Origin: Acidobacteriaceae bacterium
GTDB lineage: Bacteria; Acidobacteriota; Terriglobia; Terriglobales; Acidobacteriaceae
Direction of reading: 5' to 3'
Assembly: GCA_025355505.1 (NCBI GenBank)
Contig: JANXZM010000096.1
Span: 99,364-163,363 of the forward strand
DNA: 64,000 nt
The notes beneath the pieces were generated by a model that saw only the letters and a program-made list of their open reading frames with translations, made no database searches and was not told where the DNA came from. The position numbers and the translations under genes are program-made. This document shows, piece after piece, positions 51,233 to 60,452 of this stretch. Positions within the stretch are counted from its first letter, which is position 1, and every line of letters begins with the position of its first letter.

Positions 51233-51642
51233 TCACGGACGCGCGATCCATAAAACCGGAAACTGGCGTCCGAGTTTCTCGAAATCACGGTCCGAAGTGA
51301 CTAAGGTGGCTTGGTGCAGCACGGCCAGAGCAGCCGCTACGCAATCTACATAAGGGATTTTGTGCACCGCCTTGATCTCGCTGGCTTTGAGAGCCTGGGA
51401 AAAATCGACGGGGACAATCCGCAGCGGAAGTCGCGAGAGGCTGGCGAGCGTACGCCGTGCCGTTTTTTCGCCGCGGCGCTGCCCTAGTAGGTAGAAAACC
51501 TCACCCCAATTCAGAACGGAGATGAGTAGAGAACTCTGGCGCTGGAGAGCCGCCTGGAGCAGACGCTCCACCTTCCGGAACCCTGGTCCGCCTCGATGAG
51601 ATCCAACACTGCGCTGGCGTCGAGGACGTAAGTTCCTGTCAC
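51233..51642 (-). pseudogene. PIN-domain toxin with an apparent 1-nt frameshift
   Basis: GTG start gives VTGTYVLDASAVLDLIEADQGSG, then the PIN-like sequence continues in another frame as KVERLLQAALQRQSSLLISVLNWGEVFYLLG..PYVDCVAAALAVLHQATLVTSDRDFEKL. Confidence 0.7.
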
Positions 51643-51746
51643 TTCTCCATCCTATGTTGGCGCTCGCGGGCTTCCACCAGCGAGTCCTCGCCCTTGCAGC
51701 AACCGTCAAGGCTGCTGATAAATTCCTTATAGCATGTGTAAGGCAC
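51639..51746 (-). CDS. very short ORF (35 aa) overlapping the PIN gene start; possible antitoxin or remnant
   Basis: GTG-start VPYTCYKEFISSLDGCCKGEDSLVEARERQHRMEK; stop overlaps PIN start (GTGA). Confidence 0.3.
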   Translation of the reverse strand: MPYTCYKEFISSLDGCCKGEDSLVEARERQHRMEK

Positions 51747-51819
51747 TTATGAGCCGGCTTACAGTTTCTTGCCATTCTTTCCCAGCTTTTAATTCCGTCT
51801 CACGCCAGCCTGGGTTGGA

Positions 51820-51955
51820 GGTAGTGGGTCAGTTTCACGATGCAACCCACAAAACCCTGAACCACCAAGGCCACGAAGTATCACAAAGGCTTTGCTCTCA
51901 GGGCGTTTCTTTCGTGGCCTTTGTGGTTAACGGTTTCGCAAATTGACCCACTACC
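51820..51955. mobile_element. 136 bp MITE-like element with 12-bp perfect terminal inverted repeats and nested palindrome
   Basis: GGTAGTGGGTCA ... TGACCCACTACC; internal aaccaccaaggccacgaag ... ctttcgtggcctttgtggtt. Confidence 0.6.
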
Positions 51956-52007
51956 GGGTTTGACCGCGAATTGACCAGTTCGTACACTATTTTCTAGCTC
52001 TCCATCT

Positions 52008-53543
52008 ATGCCTGAGATCAGAAGCGGTTCCCTGGGACAATGCGTTCGACTGGCGTTCGGCCTGAGCATGGCGGTTGTGCTGGCAGTGGCGTCCGGGTTT
52101 GCACAGAACCGGCCGCAGGTGTCTCTGGAAACCAGCGAGACGCTTTTCACGGTGTTGACCGCCATCAACACCTGCGGCTATGACCAGGAGCTGAATTTTT
52201 CCGACCCGCTGCGCGCCCAGATCCGGTCCGAAGTTGCCAAGGCGGTGGCGAATACGGCCGGGGCCCAGGATGTGGTCGCTCCAATGTGCGGGTTCTACCG
52301 TCAACACCAGGCGTCGGATTCCTCGCGCGACTTGTCACAGTATGTATCGTTGGCGCTGTATCTGGAGGAGGCGCCGGCTTTCACGCTGAAAGTGAAGCAG
52401 GCGGAATTGCCTCCCGATGCCGGAGCAGTGGCGGACATCGTGCCGCTGATGTCGGCCTTCTATCAGAAGATAGGGTTGCACTCGATCTGGGAGCGCCACC
52501 GGGCGCGCTATACGGAATTGACAGAAATATTTCACGATCCGCTGGCGAAGATGACGTTCGACACCGAAATCTATCTTAAGCTGCCATCGACGGGCTATCT
52601 GGGACGCCAGTTCACCGTCTATCTGGATGCGATGGGCGCGCCGGGGCAGACCAATGCGCGCAACTATGCGGCGGATTACTACGTCGTGATTTCACCGACC
52701 TCGAGCACGGCGATCAAGATGCAGCAGATCCGGCATACGTATTTGCATTATCTTCTGGATCCGCTGGCGATGAAAAACGGCAGCTCGTTCAAGCGCCTCG
52801 AACCGTTGCTTGACGATGTGAAGCTGGCTCCCATGGATGCAGCTTTCAAGAGCAACATTTCGTTGCTGGTGACGGAATGCCTGGTGCGGGCGATTGAAGA
52901 GCGATTGACGAAGATTTCGGAGGCGGAGCGCGCCCGAAGCATCGACGAAGCCGACAAGGAAGGGTACGTGCTGACGCGCTATTTCTATGACGCGCTGGTC
53001 AAGTTCGAAAAAGATCCCGCGAGCATGCGCAATGCGTATGCGGACCTGGTCGGCCCGATTGACGCCGGCAAGGAAATGAAGCGGGCATCGCTGATCCAGT
53101 TCTCGGGCGAGGCGGCGCCGGAACTTCTGCACCTGGCTGGCCGCCGGAACGAACACCTGCTGCTGAACGCGGAGCGCCGGCTGGCGGCTGGCGACCCGGA
53201 AACCGCGGAGAAACTGGCGCAGCAGGCGCTCGATGAGCAGGAAGAAGATTCGGGACGCGCGCTATTTATTTTGGCGGAAGTTGCTACCGCGAATCGGGAC
53301 TTGGATGGGGCGCGCACCTATTTTGAACGAGCGCTGAAAAACGCTCATGAACCAAAGGTGATCGCGTGGTCGCATATTTACCTGGGGCGGATTTTTGATT
53401 TAAAAGAGGATCGCTTCGCCGCTATGGACCAGTATCGGGCGGCGCTGACTGCGGCCGGCGGAGCGCTTCCGGAAGCGAAGCTGGCGGCGCAAAAAGGCCT
53501 GGACCAGCCGTACGAGCCTCCGGTGGCAAAGCAGCCGGAGTAG
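52008..53543 (+). CDS. exported TPR-containing hypothetical protein
   Basis: N-terminal hydrophobic region; C-terminal TPR RLAAGDPETAEKLAQQALDEQEEDSGRALFILAEVATANRDLDGARTYFERAL. Confidence 0.8.
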   Translation: MPEIRSGSLGQCVRLAFGLSMAVVLAVASGFAQNRPQVSLETSETLFTVLTAINTCGYDQELNFSDPLRAQIRSEVAKAVANTAGAQDVVAPMCGFYRQHQASDSSRDLSQYVSLALYLEEAPAFTLKVKQAELPPDAGAVADIVPLMSAFYQKIGLHSIWERHRARYTELTEIFHDPLAKMTFDTEIYLKLPSTGYLGRQFTVYLDAMGAPGQTNARNYAADYYVVISPTSSTAIKMQQIRHTYLHYLLDPLAMKNGSSFKRLEPLLDDVKLAPMDAAFKSNISLLVTECLVRAIEERLTKISEAERARSIDEADKEGYVLTRYFYDALVKFEKDPASMRNAYADLVGPIDAGKEMKRASLIQFSGEAAPELLHLAGRRNEHLLLNAERRLAAGDPETAEKLAQQALDEQEEDSGRALFILAEVATANRDLDGARTYFERALKNAHEPKVIAWSHIYLGRIFDLKEDRFAAMDQYRAALTAAGGALPEAKLAAQKGLDQPYEPPVAKQPE

Positions 53544-53621
53544 GACAGAGGCAAGGTTTCAAGGTTTCAGTGCTGTGCGAGCTGCGGTTTCGCTTACGCG
53601 ACGCGATTGATACGAAACTTT

Positions 53622-53666
53622 GCTAGCTACGCTCGCCGGACAGCCGAGGGCGGCTGTCGCTACGTG
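53622..53666 (+). repeat. two-hairpin repeat, family 3-like
   Basis: tagctacgctcgccggacagccgagggcggctgtcgctacgtg. Confidence 0.6.
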
Positions 53667-53707
53667 AAAAGATTTGACGTCTAAAACTTTGCATTATGGG
53701 AGACAGC

Positions 53708-54574
53708 ATGAAGCGAACAGCAGTCATTCTCGGGATACTTAGTGTCGCGGTTTGGGCGGGGGCGCAACAGAACCCGCCGGCAGCGAGTCAAGCGGCGCCG
53801 GCGCAGGGTACAACTCCGGGTGCCACGGCGGCGCCAGCGGCAAAGCGTCCACCGCAAGCCAAGACGCAGCCGGAGTTCGATGCCTGGAAGGTGGCGGCAG
53901 CCAATACCGACGCTGCCGGGCTGGAGAAAGCATCTGACGATTTTGCCACCAAATTCCCGGACAGCGAACTACGCGTGCTGCTCTATAAGAATGTGATGCG
54001 TCTCTACCAGAATGCCAACAACTTCGAGAAAACCGAGGCCATGGGCCGCAAGGTGCTCAGCTTTGACGGGGACGATCCCGAGGCTCTGGTAATCGTCGCC
54101 GAGGTGATCGCCGAGCGAACGCGCGAGTCGGATATCGACAAGGATCAGCGCTACGGCGAAGCGACCGCAATGGCGCAGAAGGCCACGCAGACCGTGGACA
54201 CCGACGTCCAAGTGCCAGCGGGCACGCCGCAGGACAAGGTTGACTCTTACAAGTCGCTGCTGCGCTCGAACGCGTATTCGATTATGGGCACCATCGATTT
54301 CAAGAAAGAGAATTACCCGGCCGCGCAGCAGAATCTGCAGAAGTCCATCGACGCGTTCCCCAGCAACCCGGATCCAGTGGTCATTCTCCGTCTGGCGTTG
54401 GCGCTGGATAAGCAGGGAAAATATCCGGATGCGCTTAAGGTGGCGAACCGCGCCGTGGAAATGACGCAGGACAACACCGTGATTGGAACCCCGGCGCGCC
54501 GGGAACGCGACCGCTTGCAACTGCTCACCGGAGGCGCGGCCCCGGCCCAACCACAGAGTCCGCCCAAGAACTAA
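53708..54574 (+). CDS. exported TPR protein
   Basis: MKRTAVILGILSVAVWAGAQQ signal; TIDFKKENYPAAQQNLQKSIDAFPSNPDPVVILRLALALDKQGKYPDALKVANRAVEM. Confidence 0.8.
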   Translation: MKRTAVILGILSVAVWAGAQQNPPAASQAAPAQGTTPGATAAPAAKRPPQAKTQPEFDAWKVAAANTDAAGLEKASDDFATKFPDSELRVLLYKNVMRLYQNANNFEKTEAMGRKVLSFDGDDPEALVIVAEVIAERTRESDIDKDQRYGEATAMAQKATQTVDTDVQVPAGTPQDKVDSYKSLLRSNAYSIMGTIDFKKENYPAAQQNLQKSIDAFPSNPDPVVILRLALALDKQGKYPDALKVANRAVEMTQDNTVIGTPARRERDRLQLLTGGAAPAQPQSPPKN

Positions 54575-54588
54575 CCGCCAGGGGCCGA

Positions 54589-55371
54589 ATGACAGGGCCC
54601 CGCTTTGTGATGAAGTCACGCGAAATCATGGCGCTGGAAGAAAGCCTGGGTCACCACTTCCAGCGTCGGGAACTCCTCGATCAGGCGCTTACCCACAGCT
54701 CGCAAGCACGCGAGGTGGAGGCGCTGGGCGCGGGCAGCGGTTCGTCCAGCGGTGATAACGAGATGCTCGAGTTTCTGGGTGACGCCGTGCTCGGGCTGGT
54801 CACCAGTGAAGCGCTTTTCCATCGCTTCCCGGAATTCCAGGAAGGGCAGCTTTCGAAGCTGCGCGCGCATCTGGTTGGGCAACGGCATCTGCTGCGGGTA
54901 GCCGAGCAGCTTCAGATTGGCGATTACATGCGTCTCGGCCGCGGCGAAGAAAAAAGCGGTGGCCGCCACAAGGCAAGCCTGCTGGTGGATGCACTGGAAG
55001 CGATCCTGGCGGCGCTCTATCTCGACGGCGGGTGGCCGGTGGCGCAAGACTTTATCGTGCGCGTGATCGTGGAGCCGGAACTGGCGCACATGAAACTGGA
55101 AACCAGCGTCATGCCGGTGATGGATTTCAAGTCCGCCTTGCAGGAAGCACTGCAGGCCAGAGGCGGACCGCAGCCGGTTTACGCCCTCGTCAAAGAGGAT
55201 GGCCCAGAACACAAGAAGACGTTTACTGTCGAAGTGAGATTGCCGGCGCCTGAGATGGAGCAATTCGTGGGGCGCGCACAGGGTGCGACTAAGAAGCGGG
55301 CTGAGCAGGAAGCGGCGCGGCAAGTTCTAGAGCACCTGGCTGCGATGCCAGGGGCATCGAATCTCCCGTAG
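54589..55371 (+). CDS. rnc: ribonuclease III
   Basis: LEESLGHHFQRRELLDQALTHSS; NEMLEFLGDAVLGLVTSEALF; C-terminal dsRBD ALQEALQARGGPQPVYALVKEDGPEHKKTFTVEVRL. Confidence 0.95.
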   Translation: MTGPRFVMKSREIMALEESLGHHFQRRELLDQALTHSSQAREVEALGAGSGSSSGDNEMLEFLGDAVLGLVTSEALFHRFPEFQEGQLSKLRAHLVGQRHLLRVAEQLQIGDYMRLGRGEEKSGGRHKASLLVDALEAILAALYLDGGWPVAQDFIVRVIVEPELAHMKLETSVMPVMDFKSALQEALQARGGPQPVYALVKEDGPEHKKTFTVEVRLPAPEMEQFVGRAQGATKKRAEQEAARQVLEHLAAMPGASNLP

Positions 55372-55404
55372 AGACGCGGCAAGCCCCGTCTCTACATAAG
55401 AATC

Positions 55405-56154
55405 ATGTCTTGGACCGAGAAGATTTCCGCCGGAGATTGGCCCGCGACTATTCAGTCGGTCGTGGGAACGATCGTCATCGCCGTTTTTGTGGTCACCTTC
55501 CTCGAGCAGCCGTTCACCATCCCTTCGGGATCGATGGAGCAAACGCTGCTCATCGGCGACTACCTGCTGGTGGATAAGTTTTGCTACGGCAACCCCGAAG
55601 GCTGGAGCCGTCTCATGCCCTACCGCAAGATCCGGCGCGGTGACATCATCGTCTTCCATTACCCGGTGAATCCTGAGAAGGACTTCGTGAAGCGAGTGGT
55701 GGCCTTGCCCGGAGATCGCCTGCGCCTTATCAACAAGCGCGTCTACATCAACGGCGTCCTCGTGCAGGAGCCCTACGTGCAATACCTCACAACACTGCGC
55801 AATTATTATCGCGACGACTTCCCGCGTACCGATTCTCCCGACTACGGCGTGGATGCAAAGTGGTGGAAGGAAATGCCGAAACTGGTGGAAGACCACCAGT
55901 TGATTATTCCCGAGGGCCACTATTTTGTTCTCGGCGACAATCGCGACGACAGCCAGGACAGCCGGTATTGGGGTTTCGTGCCGCGCGAAAATATCATCGG
56001 ACGCCCGCTTTTGATCTATTGGTCGTCGGGCAATTTGAACAATGATCTTTCCGGATCGCCAACCGTCGGTGATAGGATTTATCATCTTGCCTACGCGGTA
56101 ACTCACTTGTTCCAGATAACGCGCTGGGAACGTACTCTCAGGCTGGTGCGCTGA
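55405..56154 (+). CDS. lepB: signal peptidase I, copy 1
   Basis: IPSGSMEQTLLIGDYLLVDKF; FVKRVVALPGDRLRLINKRVYING; YFVLGDNRDDSQDSRYWGFVPRENIIGR. Confidence 0.93.
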   Translation: MSWTEKISAGDWPATIQSVVGTIVIAVFVVTFLEQPFTIPSGSMEQTLLIGDYLLVDKFCYGNPEGWSRLMPYRKIRRGDIIVFHYPVNPEKDFVKRVVALPGDRLRLINKRVYINGVLVQEPYVQYLTTLRNYYRDDFPRTDSPDYGVDAKWWKEMPKLVEDHQLIIPEGHYFVLGDNRDDSQDSRYWGFVPRENIIGRPLLIYWSSGNLNNDLSGSPTVGDRIYHLAYAVTHLFQITRWERTLRLVR

Positions 56155-56183
56155 GACAAAATCCTCTGAAACGGATACCGAAA

Positions 56184-56975
56184 GTGCCAAAAAAAGAAAA
56201 ACAAGAAGTCATACGTAACGAAAAGACGGTCGACGAAAAGCCGCGCGAGACTACGGTGGAATTCCTGGCCTCGCTGGCCGGAGTGCTGGTCACCGGCCTG
56301 TTCATCATCACCTTTGTGCTGCAGGCGTTTGAGATTCCCTCCAGTTCCATGGAGGACACTCTCCTCATCGGCGACCACGTGTTCGTGAACCGGGAGCAGT
56401 TCGCGCCGCCGACGCATTGGCTGGGACCGCTGCTGCCCTATCGCGACATCCATCGCAACGACATTGTGGTGTTCCTGTCGCCGGAGGAACAGGGTCTGTT
56501 TGTCGTGAAACGGATCATGGGCATCCCCGGCGATCATATCCACTTGCGCGATGACCTTGTCTATCGCAACGGCGAGAAACTGGTTGAGCCGTACGTGCGG
56601 CACAAGGTGGCGAATTACGATCCCTACCGGGACAATTTTCCGGCCGTGCCACCTTCGGAAATGTACAACGTGCGAAACGAAAAATGGACGCTGGAATTGC
56701 CCTCGCATCTGGAGGGCGGCGACATCGTTGTGCCTCCGGACAGCTATTTTGCCATGGGCGACAACCGCGACGTGAGTTACGACAGCCGTTACTGGGGCTT
56801 TATTCCTCGGAAGAACGTAATTGGCCGTCCTATGTTCGTTTACTGGTCGTTTGTTACACCAGCGGACCAGTACCAGATGCGCAGCGCGGGCGACCGGCTG
56901 GGGTTCCTGGCGCACATCATCATTCATTTCTTTGATGAAACGCGCTGGTCGCGAACCTTCAGGCTGGTGCGCTGA
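56184..56975 (+). CDS. lepB: signal peptidase I, copy 2
   Basis: IPSSSMEDTLLIGDHVFVNREQ; VVKRIMGIPGDHIHLRDDLVYRNG; YFAMGDNRDVSYDSRYWGFIPRKNVIGR. Confidence 0.93.
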   Translation: MPKKEKQEVIRNEKTVDEKPRETTVEFLASLAGVLVTGLFIITFVLQAFEIPSSSMEDTLLIGDHVFVNREQFAPPTHWLGPLLPYRDIHRNDIVVFLSPEEQGLFVVKRIMGIPGDHIHLRDDLVYRNGEKLVEPYVRHKVANYDPYRDNFPAVPPSEMYNVRNEKWTLELPSHLEGGDIVVPPDSYFAMGDNRDVSYDSRYWGFIPRKNVIGRPMFVYWSFVTPADQYQMRSAGDRLGFLAHIIIHFFDETRWSRTFRLVR

Positions 56976-57004
56976 GAAGAAAGTTTCTGAAACGGGTACC
57001 GAAC

Positions 57005-57775
57005 GTGTCGAACCAAGAAGAAGTTATTGTGGACGAAAAACCGCCCGAGACGATGGTGGAATTCCTGGCCTCTCTACCAGGATTGCTGGTCGTCGTCCTG
57101 TTCATCATGACGTTTGTTCTCCAGAATTTTGAGATTCCATCGAGTTCGATGGAGGACACGCTGCTCATCGGGGACCATCTATTCGTGAACCGGGAGCAGT
57201 TCGCGCCACCGACGCGCTGGATGGGGCCACTAATGCCCTATCGCGATATTCGCCGCAACGACGTTGCTGTGTTCTTGTCGTCAGAACAACCGGGCCTGTT
57301 CCTGGTGAAGCGCATCATCGGCATTCCCGGCGACCACATCCGCCTGCGCGATGGTGTCGTGTACCGGAACCGCGAGAAGCTCGATGAGCCGTACGCGCGC
57401 CACAAACTCGGGGATTACAACCCCTATCGCGACAACTTCCCTGCGGTGCCACCTTCGGAAATGTACGGGGTACGAAACAAACAATGGCAGCAGGAAATGC
57501 CTTTGCATCTGGAGGGCGATGACATCGTGGTGCCGCCGGACAACTACTTTGCCATGGGCGACAACCGCGACGTGAGTTACGACAGCCGTTTCTGGGGCTT
57601 TGTTCCACGGAAAAACGTCATCGGGCGCCCCCTGTTCATCTACTGGTCGTTTGTTACACCAGAGGACCAGTACCAGATGCGCAGCGCGGGCGATCGGATG
57701 GGATTTCTGGCGCACATCGTCATTCACTTCCTTGATGAAACGCGCTGGTCGCGCACCCTCAGGATCGTGCGGTGA
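57005..57775 (+). CDS. lepB: signal peptidase I, copy 3
   Basis: IPSSSMEDTLLIGDHLFVNREQ; LVKRIIGIPGDHIRLRDGVVYRN; YFAMGDNRDVSYDSRFWGFVPRKNVIGR. Confidence 0.93.
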   Translation: MSNQEEVIVDEKPPETMVEFLASLPGLLVVVLFIMTFVLQNFEIPSSSMEDTLLIGDHLFVNREQFAPPTRWMGPLMPYRDIRRNDVAVFLSSEQPGLFLVKRIIGIPGDHIRLRDGVVYRNREKLDEPYARHKLGDYNPYRDNFPAVPPSEMYGVRNKQWQQEMPLHLEGDDIVVPPDNYFAMGDNRDVSYDSRFWGFVPRKNVIGRPLFIYWSFVTPEDQYQMRSAGDRMGFLAHIVIHFLDETRWSRTLRIVR

Positions 57776-60399
57776 AATTTCTGCGTTCCAAATTTCTGCG
57801 TTCCAAATTTCTTCGTTCCAGGCGCGGGGTGGCTGCGGTCGTGGCTCTCCTGCTGATTCTGTTTCTGTTCCGGCCGGTCGTATACACATTGCGCAATCGG
57901 ATTGCAAATTCCATCGCAAGCGCTCTCGGCCGTAGGGTCGCACTCGACAACGTGCGATTGCATCTTTTGCCGCGGCCGGGCTTTGATCTGGAAGGGCTCG
58001 TCATCTTCGACGATCCCGCATTTAGCGCGGAACCGATGATCCGCGCGCAGGAAGTTTCCGCCGCAATACGGTTTCGTTCCCTGCTTCGCGGACGACTCGA
58101 GATCGCCACCCTGAGCGCAAGCGAGCCCAGCATCAATCTGGTGCGCAATAATGAAGGGCGCTGGAACCTGTCGAGCCTCGTCGAGCGCAACGCCCAAATT
58201 CCCGCGGCTCCGACAGCTAAGGCTGCTTCCGAGCGGCGTCCGGCATTCCCCTACCTCGAAGCGAGCCATGCCCGCATCAATTTCAAGATTGGACAGACGA
58301 AGAAGTCGTACGCGCTGATGGATGCGGACGTGGCGCTTTGGCAGGATTCAGAAAATTCCTGGGGCGCGCGCATGAAGGCGGCGCCCGTGCGCACCGATTT
58401 TAATCTCACCGACACCGGGCTGCTTCAGATCAACGCAACGTGGCAACGCGCTTCCAGTTTGCGTTTGACGCCGATGCAGGTCGCCGTGCTATGGCAGAAC
58501 GGGCAGCTCGGACAGATCACGAAGTTGCTGAGTGGAAAAGACCGGGGATGGCGTGGTGGAGTGAATTTCACGGCGAAGATGTCGGGCACTCCGGAAACGC
58601 TGCGCATCGAGAGTGAGACCGTGGTCGAAGATTTCCATCGTTACGATATTGTTGGCAGCGAGAGCGTGCGCCTGGCAACCGGTTGCTCGGGACAGTACAA
58701 CGCGGTCACGAGCACACTTGCCGGCCTGCTGTGCGAATCGCCGGTGAGCAGCGGGTCGCTTCGGCTGCGCGGCACGTTGTCCCTTGCCTCACCACTGCCA
58801 ACCTATGATCTAACGGTCGAGGCTAAGAAGGTGCCTCTAACCTCGGTGCTTCGGTTGCTGCGGCAGGCGAAGAAGCAGGTTCCCGGCGATCTCACCGCGA
58901 GTGGGTTGCTGAATGCGGAGTTCCGCGCGACGCGCAACCGGCCTTCCGCTCCCGAGGACGCTCGGCTCCGGTTGTTAACGCAATGGAGCGGTACGGGATC
59001 GGCGTCCGATGTGCGTTTGCTGTCGAATGCAGGGAAAGATGAAGTCGCCTTCGGCACGATTCCTCTGGCGCTGGTGGGCGCCAATTCGCAGGGGACGTCG
59101 CCAAAAGACAGGCTTGGTGATCCGAAGAAGCAGGGATTTGAGCAGGAGCCTGCGGAACCGCACGTGCGCGTTGGGCCGATTGCACTGGCGATGAACGCTT
59201 CCGTCCCGGTGGACTCCGGCGGGTGGATTTCCTTTGACGGTTATCGTTTGTTTCTGCGCGGCGATATGGAACTGAAAGACCTTTTTCGACTGGAGGACGT
59301 TCTGGGCTTGCCGGTGGGGCGCCCGGCGGCGGAAGGTTCGGCCAAGTTGGATGTGAGTGTCTCCGGGCTGTGGCAGGGGTTTGCGCCTCCCGCGACGCTT
59401 GGGACCGCTCAACTGCGAAACGTGCGCGCCGAGATGCACGGGCTGAACACTCCGATTGAGATTGGCTCGGCAACTGTGACGCTCGCTCCGGACGCGGTAT
59501 CGATACAGAAGATTTCCGCTCGCACCGGTAGCACACATTGGAGCGGCGGCGTTACCGCGTCTCGTCATTGCGCGGCTCCGGGCTGCACCTTTCACTTCGA
59601 TCTCACGGCCGACCAGCTTTCGACGGGAGATTTCGCGGAATGGTTCACGCCGCATCCGGCCAAACGCCCTTGGTACCGCATTTTGAATTCCAGCGAACGG
59701 CAGGACAGTTCGCCACTGCTCGCGATTCAAGCGCGTGGCAACTTGCATGTCGGCCGGTTTGGATTGCAGAAGCTGCTTGCCACCCAGATTGCGACCCAGG
59801 TCGACCTCGATCGAGGCAAGATCACACTGACGGGTTTGCGCGGACAACTGCTGCAGGGCACTCATCGGGGTAACTGGACGATTGATGTCTCGAATCGTGA
59901 TGCGTCGTCTCGTGATGCGCCATCTCAGCTCGTGCGCTACCACGGCAGCGGCACCTTGCAGAACATTTCGCTGGCTCAGGTGGGCACCTTGATGAACGAT
60001 GGATGGATTACCGGAACGGCGGACGGGAATTTCAATCTGGATGGATCGGCAGACAGCTTTCACAAGCTGCTGGCGCGCTCCGATGGCAGGTTGCAGTTCA
60101 CGATGCGAAACGGCGGCCTGACTCATGTTGAGATTCCCGGCTTGGCGGGGCCTTTGCCGGCGCATCGGTTCGCGGGAGACCTGCACTTGAAAAAAGGTGC
60201 CTGGGAACTTTCCGCGGGGAGACTGGAATCGCGAGACGGCATTTATCAGGTGAGCGGAACGGCTTCTCCGGGCGGCGGTTTTGACTTTGTGTTGACGCGC
60301 GGCGACCAGCGATCGTGGACGGTTACGGGAACGCTGGCAAAGCCACTCGTCGCGCCGGTGCGCCGGACCGAAACTGACGCGCAAAGCCTCCAACCGTAG
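57772..60399 (+). CDS. AsmA-like membrane-anchored protein
   Basis: N-terminal TM; RVALDNVRLHLLPRPGFDLEGLVIFDDPAFSAEPMIRAQEVSAAIRFRSLLRGRLEIATLSASEPSINLVRNNEGRWNLSSL; overlaps lepB copy 3 (GTGA). Confidence 0.85.
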   Translation: MKFLRSKFLRSKFLRSRRGVAAVVALLLILFLFRPVVYTLRNRIANSIASALGRRVALDNVRLHLLPRPGFDLEGLVIFDDPAFSAEPMIRAQEVSAAIRFRSLLRGRLEIATLSASEPSINLVRNNEGRWNLSSLVERNAQIPAAPTAKAASERRPAFPYLEASHARINFKIGQTKKSYALMDADVALWQDSENSWGARMKAAPVRTDFNLTDTGLLQINATWQRASSLRLTPMQVAVLWQNGQLGQITKLLSGKDRGWRGGVNFTAKMSGTPETLRIESETVVEDFHRYDIVGSESVRLATGCSGQYNAVTSTLAGLLCESPVSSGSLRLRGTLSLASPLPTYDLTVEAKKVPLTSVLRLLRQAKKQVPGDLTASGLLNAEFRATRNRPSAPEDARLRLLTQWSGTGSASDVRLLSNAGKDEVAFGTIPLALVGANSQGTSPKDRLGDPKKQGFEQEPAEPHVRVGPIALAMNASVPVDSGGWISFDGYRLFLRGDMELKDLFRLEDVLGLPVGRPAAEGSAKLDVSVSGLWQGFAPPATLGTAQLRNVRAEMHGLNTPIEIGSATVTLAPDAVSIQKISARTGSTHWSGGVTASRHCAAPGCTFHFDLTADQLSTGDFAEWFTPHPAKRPWYRILNSSERQDSSPLLAIQARGNLHVGRFGLQKLLATQIATQVDLDRGKITLTGLRGQLLQGTHRGNWTIDVSNRDASSRDAPSQLVRYHGSGTLQNISLAQVGTLMNDGWITGTADGNFNLDGSADSFHKLLARSDGRLQFTMRNGGLTHVEIPGLAGPLPAHRFAGDLHLKKGAWELSAGRLESRDGIYQVSGTASPGGGFDFVLTRGDQRSWTVTGTLAKPLVAPVRRTETDAQSLQP

Positions 60400-60452
60400 G
60401 CCTGGCGTTTGAATCCCGGTAGAGACGCGGCTTGCCGCGTCTCTACAAGCGG

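Noticed and set aside
58975-60393. 472-aa minus-strand ORF opposite the AsmA-like gene
   Set aside because: Arg/Gln-rich antisense translation with no domain-like pattern
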